Origin: Actinomycetes bacterium
GTDB taxonomy: Bacteria > Actinomycetota > Coriobacteriia > Anaerosomatales > Anaerosomataceae
Reading direction: 5' to 3'
Length of the DNA stretch: 64,000 nucleotides
Assembly: GCA_022839745.1 (NCBI GenBank)
Contig: JALHJB010000015.1
Coordinates: 1 to 64,000 of the forward strand
The translations under genes were made by a program, and so were the position numbers. The first letter of the stretch is position 1, and the number at the start of each line of letters is the position of its first letter. The notes under the pieces were generated by a model. It worked only from the letters and a program-made list of their open reading frames with translations. It did not search any database and was not told where the DNA came from. Shown here piece by piece: positions 1 through 7,750 of this stretch.

Positions 1-75
1 CTCGTGATGCGGTACAACAAGACATGGAAGAGTCACTGGGACGTGAGAGCCCGCTCCTTGCCTGATGCGGCCTAG
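1..75 (+). CDS. C-terminal tail of an unidentified protein (5' end outside window)
   Basis: Frame 1 is open from the window edge to a TAG at 73-75 and encodes 24 residues ending in ARSLPDAA. The codons favour G/C at the third position, as in the neighbours, so this is probably the end of a real gene on the + strand. Too little is present to name a family. It ends 128 bases before the next start. It could also be chance coding potential in a GC-rich sequence. Confidence 0.4.
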   Translation, partial: LVMRYNKTWKSHWDVRARSLPDAA

Positions 76-115
76 TCCCCAGATCGTGGGATGCTTCCCG
101 CGCCTGACTGCGCTC

Positions 116-144
116 GTGACGCATCACTGCCTGCCGAGTATGCT
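116..144 (+). promoter_or_regulatory. possible promoter of the TiaS-like gene
   Basis: GTGACG (116-121) and TATGCT (139-144) are separated by 17 bases, each matching 4 of 6 positions of the housekeeping consensus. A 14-base palindrome, CGCCGGATCCGGCG (158-171), lies just downstream in the predicted leader and could be an operator. The assignment is by inspection only. Confidence 0.3.
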
Positions 145-203
145 TGCATGACCGGTGCGCCGGATCCGGCGAACGGCGCGCTACAACAAGAGAGGACCGC
201 CAG

Positions 204-992
204 ATGCGCGTGTACGTCTGCTTCGATGACACCGACTGCCTCGGCGCGGATCGCGGTACGGGCAAGCTCGTCCGCTGGTTCACAGAGCGCCTCCCTGAAG
301 GATGCACCACCTGGGGTGTCGTCCGGCAGCAGCTTCTCGTGCACCCTGATGTCCCCTACACCTCGCACAACAGCTCGGGCTGCGCCGTGCTCGACGTCCC
401 CGACGCGTCCTTCCTGCCGGTACTTGCCGAACTCGGCGCCGCACACATCGCCGAGCACTTCATCGATGGCAGCGATCCGGGTCTGTGCGTAGCGTCCGAG
501 ACAGCCAACCTCGACGCGGTGATCGCGTTCGGACAGCGAGCCGCGATCGAGGTCGTGACCCAGGCCGACGCATACGCGGTCGCCTCGGCTGCGGGCGTGC
601 ACCTTTCGGGGCATGGCGGCACCGAGGACGGCATCATCGGTGCGCTCGCCGGTGTCGGCCTGACTGCGGGCGGCTGGGCGGGACGGCTTGTCGAGTACCG
701 CACACCGCTTCGTGGCTTCCCGGAGATCACCACCGTCGGCGCTGTCGAGGAAGTCGGCATCACGGTGGTGCCGGTCGACCGCAACGTGCAGGTGCCCAAG
801 CCGACCGACTCGCTGGATACGCAGGGCTGGCTGCGCCCCCGGCTCTGGGGTGGACGTCCGGTCGCACCTGTCACCAGCACCGGCCCGGGCTCCTGGTCGG
901 CGATCGGCAAGCAGCGCGGTGCGGGACAGGGTCATTCGGGCACCGGCACCGGCCCCGGCAATGGCTCTGGGCACTGCGGGGACGACTGGTAG
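204..992 (+). CDS. TiaS-like protein with TCKD (FDDTD) domain and Gly/His/Cys-rich tail
   Basis: A 262-residue protein starting at ATG 204, with AAGAGAGG (189-196) as ribosome-binding site. Residues 1-75 carry VCFDDTDCLGADRGTGKL and, later, PYTSHNSSGCAVL. These correspond to the catalytic DDTDS and nucleotide-binding parts of the TCKD domain of archaeal tRNA(Ile2) 2-agmatinylcytidine synthetase TiaS. Bacteria normally modify this tRNA with TilS lysidine synthetase, so the bacterial role is unknown. The zinc-ribbon and OB parts of archaeal TiaS are not seen. The last 25 or so residues are Gly-rich with His and Cys (GHSG...GHCGDDW), possibly metal-binding. The gene lies just upstream of an ArsR/PBP-like regulator. 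The domain assignment is good; the function is not known. Confidence 0.7.
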   Translation: MRVYVCFDDTDCLGADRGTGKLVRWFTERLPEGCTTWGVVRQQLLVHPDVPYTSHNSSGCAVLDVPDASFLPVLAELGAAHIAEHFIDGSDPGLCVASETANLDAVIAFGQRAAIEVVTQADAYAVASAAGVHLSGHGGTEDGIIGALAGVGLTAGGWAGRLVEYRTPLRGFPEITTVGAVEEVGITVVPVDRNVQVPKPTDSLDTQGWLRPRLWGGRPVAPVTSTGPGSWSAIGKQRGAGQGHSGTGTGPGNGSGHCGDDW

Positions 993-1059
993 GAGCGTTT
1001 GGCACGGCTCTTGGTAGTGTTGGAAGCACCCACGGTCGACTGAAGGCCCCTTGCAGCCA

Positions 1060-2052
1060 ATGAGCGGACTCACCACCATAGATCAGCACGCGCAGCTCAG
1101 CGCCATCGCCGACCCCCGGCGGTTGGCGATACTGCGCATGCTCATGGTCCGCCCGCTCACTATCACGCAGATCGGTGAGCGGATCGGGAAGCACCCGGCG
1201 TGGGTCAGGCACCACGTCCAGGTGCTTGTTGCCGCAGGCCTCGCTCAACTGGTCGAGGAGCGCACCGTCCGCAACTACACAGAGAAGTACTACGGTGCGG
1301 CGGCAGGCGCCTTCGAGGCGCATATGATCATCGCGCCGGAATCGGACGAACCCCGAACGCTCATCGCGCTCGGCAGTCACGACCTCGGGCTCGAGAAGCT
1401 CAAAGAGGACGTGGGTGGAGCGCACGTAGGGCTGGTGAGCGTCCCTGTGGGCAGTCTCGACGGGCTGATCGCGCTCCGGCAGGGACTGTGCGATATCGCC
1501 GGTTGCCATCTGTTCGACGATGAGCGCAACGAGTACAACACCCCGTTTCTGCGGCACCTCTTTCCCGACATGCCGGTCCTCGCGGTCACGTTGGCCTATC
1601 GCGAGCAGGGGTTGATCACCGCGCCGGGCAACCCGCTGAGGCTGCGCGGAGTGGCCGACCTGGCGCGCCCGGAGGTCCGGTTGGTCAACCGCAATCCGGG
1701 TTCGGGCACACGCGTCTGGCTCGATGCACAGCTCCGCCACGAACGTATCGACGCTGCCGCCATACCGGGCTACGACTCGGTCGTGCCCACCCATACCGCG
1801 GTGGCCGCAGCGATTGCCGCAGGACAGGCCGACGCCGGGATCGGCCTCAGAGCGTCGGCCGAGGCGTCCGGCCTGTCGTTCACGCCGCTATTCATGGAGC
1901 GCTACGACCTCGTCATGCGCAAGGACCGCCTGAGTGATGAGACCATAGACGCTGTCCTCGACAGCCTGACCTCGCGTCGGCTCCGAAACGCACTCGGTTC
2001 GATCGCCGGCTATGACACGGTCCACACCGGCGAAGAGGCCGCCGAACGCTAG
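1060..2052 (+). CDS. ArsR-type HTH fused to PBP-like (molybdate-type) ligand domain, transcriptional regulator
   Basis: A 330-residue protein. Residues 5-85 form a winged helix of ArsR type (DPRRLAILRMLMVRPLTITQIGERIG, then HPAWVRHHVQVL). Residues 110-320 match the PBP-like domain found in MoeA- and ModE-associated proteins (GLCDIAGCHLFD, NRNPGSGTRVWLD, GQADAGIGLRASA). That domain resembles periplasmic molybdate/tungstate-binding folds and probably senses an oxyanion or a cofactor-related ligand. The start is uncertain: TTG 1051 has GAAGG four bases upstream, while ATG 1060 is a better codon but has wider spacing. The gene follows the TiaS-like gene after 67 bases and may be cotranscribed with it. 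The target genes cannot be read from sequence. Confidence 0.75.
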   Translation: MSGLTTIDQHAQLSAIADPRRLAILRMLMVRPLTITQIGERIGKHPAWVRHHVQVLVAAGLAQLVEERTVRNYTEKYYGAAAGAFEAHMIIAPESDEPRTLIALGSHDLGLEKLKEDVGGAHVGLVSVPVGSLDGLIALRQGLCDIAGCHLFDDERNEYNTPFLRHLFPDMPVLAVTLAYREQGLITAPGNPLRLRGVADLARPEVRLVNRNPGSGTRVWLDAQLRHERIDAAAIPGYDSVVPTHTAVAAAIAAGQADAGIGLRASAEASGLSFTPLFMERYDLVMRKDRLSDETIDAVLDSLTSRRLRNALGSIAGYDTVHTGEEAAER

Positions 2053-2127
2053 GTTCGCGCCGATCACCGGCCGCCCGTCGAACTGAAGCGGCCAACGTGC
2101 ACGGATTACGCTAGACTATCCTTTAGG

Positions 2128-2189
2128 GTGCTCCACGGCCGGCTTTCTCCGTGGGACACGCACCAGCACACCGGGTCGAGGATCGACCC
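2128..2189 (+). promoter_or_regulatory. structured 5' leader with two hairpins upstream of the CWB2 gene
   Basis: Two strong hairpins precede the surface-protein gene. The first pairs CCACGG (2133-2138) with CCGTGG (2149-2154), plus outer GTG/CAC pairs. The second pairs GGGTCG (2173-2178) with CGACCC (2184-2189). A TAGACT sequence at 2112-2117 could be a -10 element for this leader. I recognise no known riboswitch. Confidence 0.3.
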
Positions 2190-2248
2190 GCCAGCCTTGC
2201 GCATCAGTCATCCACGTCGAGACGATGCACCTGATGAAGGGAGAGGGT

Positions 2249-4348
2249 ATGCCGAGATCAAGAGTGGCACGCAGGTTCACGGCCGTGATGGTAGCGGCGA
2301 TGGTGCTTCTCGGAGGGATTGCAGTGGTACCGGCTTCAGCAGCGGAGCCGTTCAACACCTCGTACGTAGAGGCGCCCGCGTACGTGATGAACGACCACAC
2401 CCCCTTCGGCGTGCGTTTCAGCGCGGACGCGTCGAGCGGGCTCACACCCGACACGACCTACTACGTGAAGGTGCGTTTCAGCCCGAAGCCCACGCCACAG
2501 AACGTCAACAACCGCGGCTTCACGTTCAATGAAGAGACCGCCTCCTGGGCGCAAGAGCGCGGCGACTGGGAGGACAATCCCACCATCACGACCGGCGCCG
2601 ACGGCTCGATCGCAAACACCTGGCTGTACGGCAAGTTCGGTGACGAGGCCAAGTCCGGTAGCTACTACCTCATCATCTCGCTCTCCGAGTCCGGTGCCGA
2701 CTCCACCTTCAACTCGTCCGCACCCCCGAAGGTCACGGTGCTCGATGCCGCCACCGGCGGCTCCTGGATCCACAACGGCGCGACCGTGACCGGCTCGAAG
2801 ATCGACGGTGGCCGTTTCGCAGTCCGTTCGAGCGACTCGACCGATGACCAGGACGATTCGATCTCGACGCTGTACTCCCTCTGGGAGATGGAGATCAATG
2901 GCATCGACGACGACTCCAACGGCCTTGTCGATGACGCGAACGAGAACCAGGGACCGGTGGGGGCCATCTCGGGCGACTACCGCTCCTCGGTGCCGAGCGA
3001 CACGGTCGTCGACGTCTATCTGAGGCGTGGACAGACCGCCACGATCAACGACTTCACCACCGGCCCGGTCGACTGCGATATCGCTGTCGGTGCGGACGAC
3101 ACGACGCCGCCGACGGCCGCGACCGGCGTCACTGCCACACCCACCTCCGACGGCATGGTGCTGTCGTGGGATGCGGCCACCGACGCCGGCGGATCAGGCC
3201 TGGCCGGCTACAACGTCTACCGCTGGCCCGTGGCGATCATCGACTCACCCGGGTACACCACGAACCCCGCCGTCATGATCGGTGTGACCAACGGTACGAC
3301 GTTCACTGACTCGGCGACCGTTGCCGGCGTCGAGTACGCGTATCGCGTCCGTGCTGTTGACGGCGACACGAACGTGGGCCCGCGCTCCAACACCGCGACG
3401 GCTGTTGCTGTGGCTCGCAACGGGATCGCCCGCGACTTCGGCGCCAACCGCTACGAGACCGCGTTCGCCGTCTCTCGCTCCACGTTCGCCACGGGCTCCA
3501 TCGAAAGCACTGTTGTGGTCGCCACCGGTGAGGACTTCGCCGATGCGCTCGCCGGCTCGAGCCTGGCCGGTGTCCACGGCTCTCCGCTGCTACTGGCACA
3601 TGAGACTGTGCTGGACGACCTGAAGGCCGAGATCGACCGACTCGGTGCGACCGATGTCGTGCTCATCGGCGGCACAGGCGTCATTTCACAGGACATCGAA
3701 GACGAGCTGTCCTCCACATACAACGTGAAGCGCGTCTTTGGCGTCAATCGCTACGAGACCGCCGCCGAGGTCGCCCGTGAAGTGGCCGCGTTCGGCGGCA
3801 ACGTGTCAGATGCGTACTTCGTGCGCGGTGACGACTTCGCCGACGCGATCTCGATCTCGCCGTTCGCGTACAGCACCCAGACACCCGTCTTGCTCGTGCA
3901 GACCACGGGCGTCCCTTCCTGGACCGAAGCCGTGATCGATGAGCTCGGCGTGACCTACGGCATGATCGCCGGCGGCACCGGAGCGGTCGATGTCAACGCC
4001 GAGGCGGACCTCGAGACGCTGCTGGGCGCACCGCTGGTCCGCTGGGCAGGCCTCGGTCGCTTCGAGACCGCGGCGCTCGCGGCGCAGTGGCACGTTGGAC
4101 AGGGCCTGGCCTCGTACAGCTACGTGGCTGTCGCAACCGGCTATAACTTCCCCGACGCCCTCGGTGGCAGTGCCGCGGCCGGTGCGAACGGTGGCGTGCT
4201 GCTGCTGACGCGTGTGGACTCGCTGGTTCCCGAGACGGCCACCGTCCTCGAGGACAACGTGGCACTGATCGATGAGGTTCGTGTCTTCGGTGGTGTCGGT
4301 GCGGTGGATGCGACCGTCTACAAAGCTATCAAGAACATCCTTCAGTAG
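2249..4348 (+). CDS. secreted surface protein with FnIII domain and three CWB2 repeats
   Basis: A 699-residue exported protein; ATG 2249 follows AAGGGA at six bases. Residues 1-32 are a signal peptide (basic start, VAAMVLLGGIAVV, cleavage near ASA-AEP). A unique region follows, with an Asp-rich loop around residue 222 (DDDSNGLVDD) like calcium-binding repeats. Residues 283-392 are a fibronectin type III domain. Residues 395-699 are three cell-wall-binding repeat 2 units, each with NRYETA or GRFETA, (E/D)DFADA or YNFPDA, and IGGTG or AGGTG or FGGVG signatures. CWB2 triplets anchor proteins non-covalently to wall polymers. It is first in a run of six closely spaced genes (20 bases to the next). 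Confidence 0.9.
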   Translation: MPRSRVARRFTAVMVAAMVLLGGIAVVPASAAEPFNTSYVEAPAYVMNDHTPFGVRFSADASSGLTPDTTYYVKVRFSPKPTPQNVNNRGFTFNEETASWAQERGDWEDNPTITTGADGSIANTWLYGKFGDEAKSGSYYLIISLSESGADSTFNSSAPPKVTVLDAATGGSWIHNGATVTGSKIDGGRFAVRSSDSTDDQDDSISTLYSLWEMEINGIDDDSNGLVDDANENQGPVGAISGDYRSSVPSDTVVDVYLRRGQTATINDFTTGPVDCDIAVGADDTTPPTAATGVTATPTSDGMVLSWDAATDAGGSGLAGYNVYRWPVAIIDSPGYTTNPAVMIGVTNGTTFTDSATVAGVEYAYRVRAVDGDTNVGPRSNTATAVAVARNGIARDFGANRYETAFAVSRSTFATGSIESTVVVATGEDFADALAGSSLAGVHGSPLLLAHETVLDDLKAEIDRLGATDVVLIGGTGVISQDIEDELSSTYNVKRVFGVNRYETAAEVAREVAAFGGNVSDAYFVRGDDFADAISISPFAYSTQTPVLLVQTTGVPSWTEAVIDELGVTYGMIAGGTGAVDVNAEADLETLLGAPLVRWAGLGRFETAALAAQWHVGQGLASYSYVAVATGYNFPDALGGSAAAGANGGVLLLTRVDSLVPETATVLEDNVALIDEVRVFGGVGAVDATVYKAIKNILQ

Positions 4349-4367
4349 AAGCGTCATACTCCACAGC

Positions 4368-4826
4368 ATGCACAGACGTGAACAGGGAATCCGGCCGAGG
4401 ACGATCGCACTGATCGTCCTCGGCTTCCTGTTCGCATTCGTCGCCATCGCCTGGGGTGCTGAGCTTCTCCTCACCTCACCGGAGGACATCGGCCCCCTGC
4501 TCGTGACCCGGGACGGTGAGGTCCTGGCTGAGTTCTCGATGGATGAGCTCCATGAGCTTCCCATGCACTCGTACTCGCAGTTCGGCAAGTCGGGTGAGGG
4601 CCCCGCCGTGCTGGATGTTCTGAACGAGGCCGGCGTGACGGATTTCGAGCGCTTGACCGTGCGAGGACCCGGCGTCAGGGACGATGGGCTTCTCGTGCTT
4701 GAGCGCGATCAGCTGACCGGAGATGTCGTGCTCGACTTCGCCAACCGTGGGACCGTGAAGATCGCCGGTCCGGACATCGCGTGGGCCGACCGCGTCCGTG
4801 ACATCACCGAACTCGAAGTCGAGTAA
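4368..4826 (+). CDS. membrane-anchored small protein with molybdopterin-domain-like extracytoplasmic part
   Basis: A 152-residue protein with one N-terminal membrane helix (residues 13-34, TIALIVLGFLFAFVAIAWGA) and an outside domain of about 115 residues. The outside domain resembles the core of small oxidoreductase molybdopterin-binding domains: EFSMDELHELP, then AVLDVLNEAGVTDFERLTVRG, then a C-terminal DRVRDITELEVE strand. The Cys that binds molybdopterin in true sulfite-oxidase-like enzymes is not visible (the mature domain has no Cys), so it is more likely a binding or scaffold domain than an enzyme. It sits 20 bases after the CWB2 gene and 4 bases before the ECF S component, which suggests a substrate-capture role. 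That role is inference. Confidence 0.6.
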   Translation: MHRREQGIRPRTIALIVLGFLFAFVAIAWGAELLLTSPEDIGPLLVTRDGEVLAEFSMDELHELPMHSYSQFGKSGEGPAVLDVLNEAGVTDFERLTVRGPGVRDDGLLVLERDQLTGDVVLDFANRGTVKIAGPDIAWADRVRDITELEVE

Positions 4827-4829
4827 CCC

Positions 4830-5408
4830 ATGAGCGGCAAGCGCTCCCGCAAGCGACAGCTCTTCACCACGCAGGACCTCGTCGTCCTCGCGTTGTTCGC
4901 TGCGCTCGTCGCCCTCTCCAAGGTCGTCCTCCGCATGCCCCTCCACGTTCCCGGGCACTCGGGAATAACCTGGATGGCCATCCTCCTCGTCGGCAGAGGG
5001 CTTGTCCGCCGCCCATGGGCGGGCACGGTCCTCGGATTCGTCTCGGGCATCATCGCAGTGGCTGTGGTCGGCGGTCGCGAGGGCCTGCTGCTCTGGCTGA
5101 AGTACCTCGCTCCCGGCGCGATGATGGACCTGGCGGCCTTGATGAGCCGCGAGCATCTCGGGCATCCGTTCGTGGGGGCGGTGGCCGGCGCGATAGCCAA
5201 CGCTGCCAAGTTGGTGACAAGCCTTCTCGTGTCGCTTGCACTCGGCGTTCCGACGGGCTACCTTGCATTGGGTCTCGGACTCTCCGCGACCACACACGTC
5301 GTGTTTGGCGCGCTGGGTGGCTGGCTGGGTACCCTCGTACTTAGGCTGCTCCGGCGGGTCGACGTCCCGCTACTGCAGACCTACGCCCGGGAGGAGGATG
5401 TGCCGTGA
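4830..5408 (+). CDS. ECF transporter S component (substrate unknown)
   Basis: A 192-residue integral membrane protein with a basic N-terminus (GKRSRKRQ) and about six hydrophobic segments. It begins TTQDLVVLALFAALVALSKVV and includes GHSGITWMAILLVGRGLVRRPWAG and GAVAGAIANAAKLV. Length and pattern fit substrate-binding S components of energy-coupling-factor transporters. Such proteins need an EcfA1A2T module; none is adjacent, but one lies at 58987-61414. The ligand cannot be named. The stop overlaps the start of the next gene (GTGA at 5405-5408). Confidence 0.7.
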   Translation: MSGKRSRKRQLFTTQDLVVLALFAALVALSKVVLRMPLHVPGHSGITWMAILLVGRGLVRRPWAGTVLGFVSGIIAVAVVGGREGLLLWLKYLAPGAMMDLAALMSREHLGHPFVGAVAGAIANAAKLVTSLLVSLALGVPTGYLALGLGLSATTHVVFGALGGWLGTLVLRLLRRVDVPLLQTYAREEDVP

Positions 5409-7096
5409 CGAAACGCCTGCTGTGCGCGCTGCTCGCGTTCGGCCTTCTCCTCGTTGCCACACCAGCACACGCGGCGACCTGGTCTGAACCCGACATCACG
5501 GCACTCCGGGGCACGCTTGCCCCCGGCGACGGTCCGTGGCTCGAGCTGCCGTGGACGGTCGTGTGGCAGTACAGCGAGATGCTCGGCGGAGCGCTCCTTG
5601 ACCCACGCGCGGTGGAGCGTCTCCCCAATGGCAACACGCTCATCACCAGCCGTGACGGACTCGGCGTGTACGAGATCGGCGCCGACGGGAGCGTCGTGTG
5701 GTCGTACACCGCCGACGACTACACCGATCTCGTGCCCTTCCACGCCACACGTCTTGCCAACGGCAACACGCTCATCGTGAGCCGCATGCAGGACACCGTG
5801 CTCGAGGTAGCGCCCGACAAGACGATCGTGTGGAGCTACGGGAGCCCGGAAGACGCATCGAAGCTGATCGACCCTTTCACCGCGTTTCGCATGCCCAATG
5901 GCAACACCCTGATCGCCGACAACCAGGCATGCCGGGTGCTTGAGGTCAGCGCCTCGGGTGAGATCGTCTGGCAGTACGGCGTGACGGGCCAGCGGGCTGC
6001 CGACAACGGCTACGCACAGGGCTACCTCGACTGGCCGAAGTGGGCCACCCGCCTTGCCAACGGCAACACCCTGATCGCAGATGACGAGGGTCATCGCGTA
6101 CTCGAGGTCACCCCTGAGGGAACCGTAGTGTGGAGCTACGGGCAGGCCGGGGTTTCCGGAAGCGGGCCGGGCCAGCTCAGCCATCCCGTTTCCGCCGAGC
6201 GCCTCGACGATGGCTCGACGCTGATCTCCGACAGCGGCAATGACCGCGTACTCATCGTTGCGACGGATGGCACCGTCGTTTCCTCGATCGGCACCCCGGG
6301 GGAGGACGGACTCGACGAGCTCGGTCTCAACGACCTCCGGCGCGTGACCATCACGCCAACCGGCACACTCCTGATCGCCGACACCCGCAACTCCCGCCTG
6401 CTCGAACTCGGCCACGCCGCGAGCGGCGTAGTGACCTCGGGTCAGATCGACTGCGGTCTCCCGGGCGTACGCAAGCGGTTCACGAGCCTGAGCGTGGCGT
6501 CGGTCACCCCCACAGGCACTGCCGCGACCCTTCAATACAGGATCGATAGCGGCGCATGGAAGACCACATCGGGAGGTTCGCTTCCCGCGGACACCTACGG
6601 CATGCTGATCACCTACCGCGTCACGCTCGTCACCGACGACCCGGCGGTCACACCGCGGCTCACCGGCGTATCCATCGGCTACCAGCCCGCGCCGGCACAG
6701 TCACCCGGCGATGGCGACGACGACGGCTCTCCCGGTGCCGGCACTGGCACCACGCGTCCACGTCCCTCGGCGCGTCCATGGAGTCGTCCCCGCGTTCCGA
6801 TTGCACCGCGTGGCCCGGTCAGCGGGATCATGAATCCCTCGGAGGGGTATGCGTCCTCGCAGTTCGGCGAACCGCTCGCCACGCTCGAGGGCCCGGTAAC
6901 GTCGCGCAGTGGCTGGACCCTGGAGCGTGTCAACACCGAGGTCGACGTCGACTCGCTTGCCAGCGACACCCCGGCGCCGCTCCCCTCACCCGAGGGACTG
7001 ATCCTGCTCGGCGGCCTGTATGCCGCGGGCGCACTGTCCGTACCGCTCGGCCGCGCCGCTCGCGCAGCCGCCTCGTTCGTGCCCACCGACTACTGA
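5405..7096 (+). CDS. secreted beta-propeller (arylsulfotransferase/PQQ-like repeats) with C-terminal membrane anchor
   Basis: A 563-residue protein starting at GTG 5405, with GGGAGGAGGA upstream and a 4-base overlap with the previous gene. Residues 1-24 are a signal peptide (LLCALLAFGLLLVATPAHAA). Residues about 70-330 hold at least five repeats of the form LxNGNTLI(A/T/V)...VLEV...G(T/E)(V/I)VW(S/Q)YG, typical of arylsulfotransferase-like and PQQ-like propellers. A Gly/Asp-rich then Pro/Arg-rich linker follows. The C-terminal 35 residues form a hydrophobic helix (EGLILLGGLYAAGALSVPLG) and a basic stop-transfer segment, so the propeller faces outside and is tethered. No catalytic sulfotransferase His was identified. 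It directly precedes the ExbB/DUF2149 pair, so it may be the outside partner of that complex. Confidence 0.75.
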   Translation: MTKRLLCALLAFGLLLVATPAHAATWSEPDITALRGTLAPGDGPWLELPWTVVWQYSEMLGGALLDPRAVERLPNGNTLITSRDGLGVYEIGADGSVVWSYTADDYTDLVPFHATRLANGNTLIVSRMQDTVLEVAPDKTIVWSYGSPEDASKLIDPFTAFRMPNGNTLIADNQACRVLEVSASGEIVWQYGVTGQRAADNGYAQGYLDWPKWATRLANGNTLIADDEGHRVLEVTPEGTVVWSYGQAGVSGSGPGQLSHPVSAERLDDGSTLISDSGNDRVLIVATDGTVVSSIGTPGEDGLDELGLNDLRRVTITPTGTLLIADTRNSRLLELGHAASGVVTSGQIDCGLPGVRKRFTSLSVASVTPTGTAATLQYRIDSGAWKTTSGGSLPADTYGMLITYRVTLVTDDPAVTPRLTGVSIGYQPAPAQSPGDGDDDGSPGAGTGTTRPRPSARPWSRPRVPIAPRGPVSGIMNPSEGYASSQFGEPLATLEGPVTSRSGWTLERVNTEVDVDSLASDTPAPLPSPEGLILLGGLYAAGALSVPLGRAARAAASFVPTDY

Positions 7097-7115
7097 GCAA
7101 GGAGCGCCCCACCGC

Positions 7116-7748
7116 ATGGACACCCTCGTGTACTACGCCACCCACCCGAATGCCATCATCTACGCCACGGCGAGCGCACTCCTGTATCCGGTCCTGATCG
7201 CCGAGATCGCGCTCCTGGTGTTCGGCGTCTTCGAAGCCGGACGGTTCACCGTCGAGATGATCGGCCGCTGGCGCAAGCGGTCACTGTCGGCACTCAGGGA
7301 GTCGGCCCTCGCCGCCCGGACCGCACTCGCCGAGGGACGACGTGAGGACGCCATCACCGCGCTGTCAGCGGCCCTGAAGCACGCGAGGTACGGCCGCCGG
7401 TTCACCCAGATGCTCGGCGTCGATGACTTCGAACAGCATCACCTGATCAAGCTGCTGAGCGAGGTGGAGGGCCAGGCCGCACGCAGGCTCGAACGCACCC
7501 GCATGCTCATCCGGTTCGGCCCGATCCTCGGACTGATGGGAACGCTCATCCCGATCTCTCCGGCGCTCGTAGGCCTGGCGCAAGGCGATGTGCAGACGCT
7601 CTCGGACAATCTCGTCATCGCATTCTCCACAACCGTCGTCGGCCTTCTGATCGGCGGCATCGGCTACGGGATCTCCACCGTGCGTGAGCGCGTGTACACC
7701 CGCGACGTGAACGACATCGAGTACGCCCTCGAGATCGCGGAGCTGTGA
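7116..7748 (+). CDS. MotA/TolQ/ExbB-family proton channel protein
   Basis: A 210-residue protein; ATG 7116 with AAGGAG (7099-7104). A first membrane helix at about residues 14-38 is followed by a long charged cytoplasmic helix (residues 45-120), then two membrane helices in RFGPILGLMGTLIPISPAL and LVIAFSTTVVGLLIGGIGYGIS. The motif GPxLGLMGTLIPIxxAL...AFSTTVVGLLIG is diagnostic of the MotA/TolQ/ExbB family, whose members form proton channels that drive movement of a partner. In diderms the partners are ExbD/TonB or TolR/A. This genome looks monoderm, and the partner is probably the downstream DUF2149 protein. Confidence 0.85.
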   Translation: MDTLVYYATHPNAIIYATASALLYPVLIAEIALLVFGVFEAGRFTVEMIGRWRKRSLSALRESALAARTALAEGRREDAITALSAALKHARYGRRFTQMLGVDDFEQHHLIKLLSEVEGQAARRLERTRMLIRFGPILGLMGTLIPISPALVGLAQGDVQTLSDNLVIAFSTTVVGLLIGGIGYGISTVRERVYTRDVNDIEYALEIAEL

Positions 7749-7750
7749 CG

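Noticed and set aside
72..1079. 335-residue minus-strand open frame over the TiaS-like gene
   Set aside because: The composition is Arg/Gly/Ala-rich with no motif, and the + strand gene has a ribosome-binding site and conserved TCKD motifs.
3421..4348. CWB2 repeats as possible DNA-level tandem repeats
   Set aside because: The repeats are diverged protein modules of about 100 residues; the DNA is not repetitive enough for slippage or CRISPR-like arrays.
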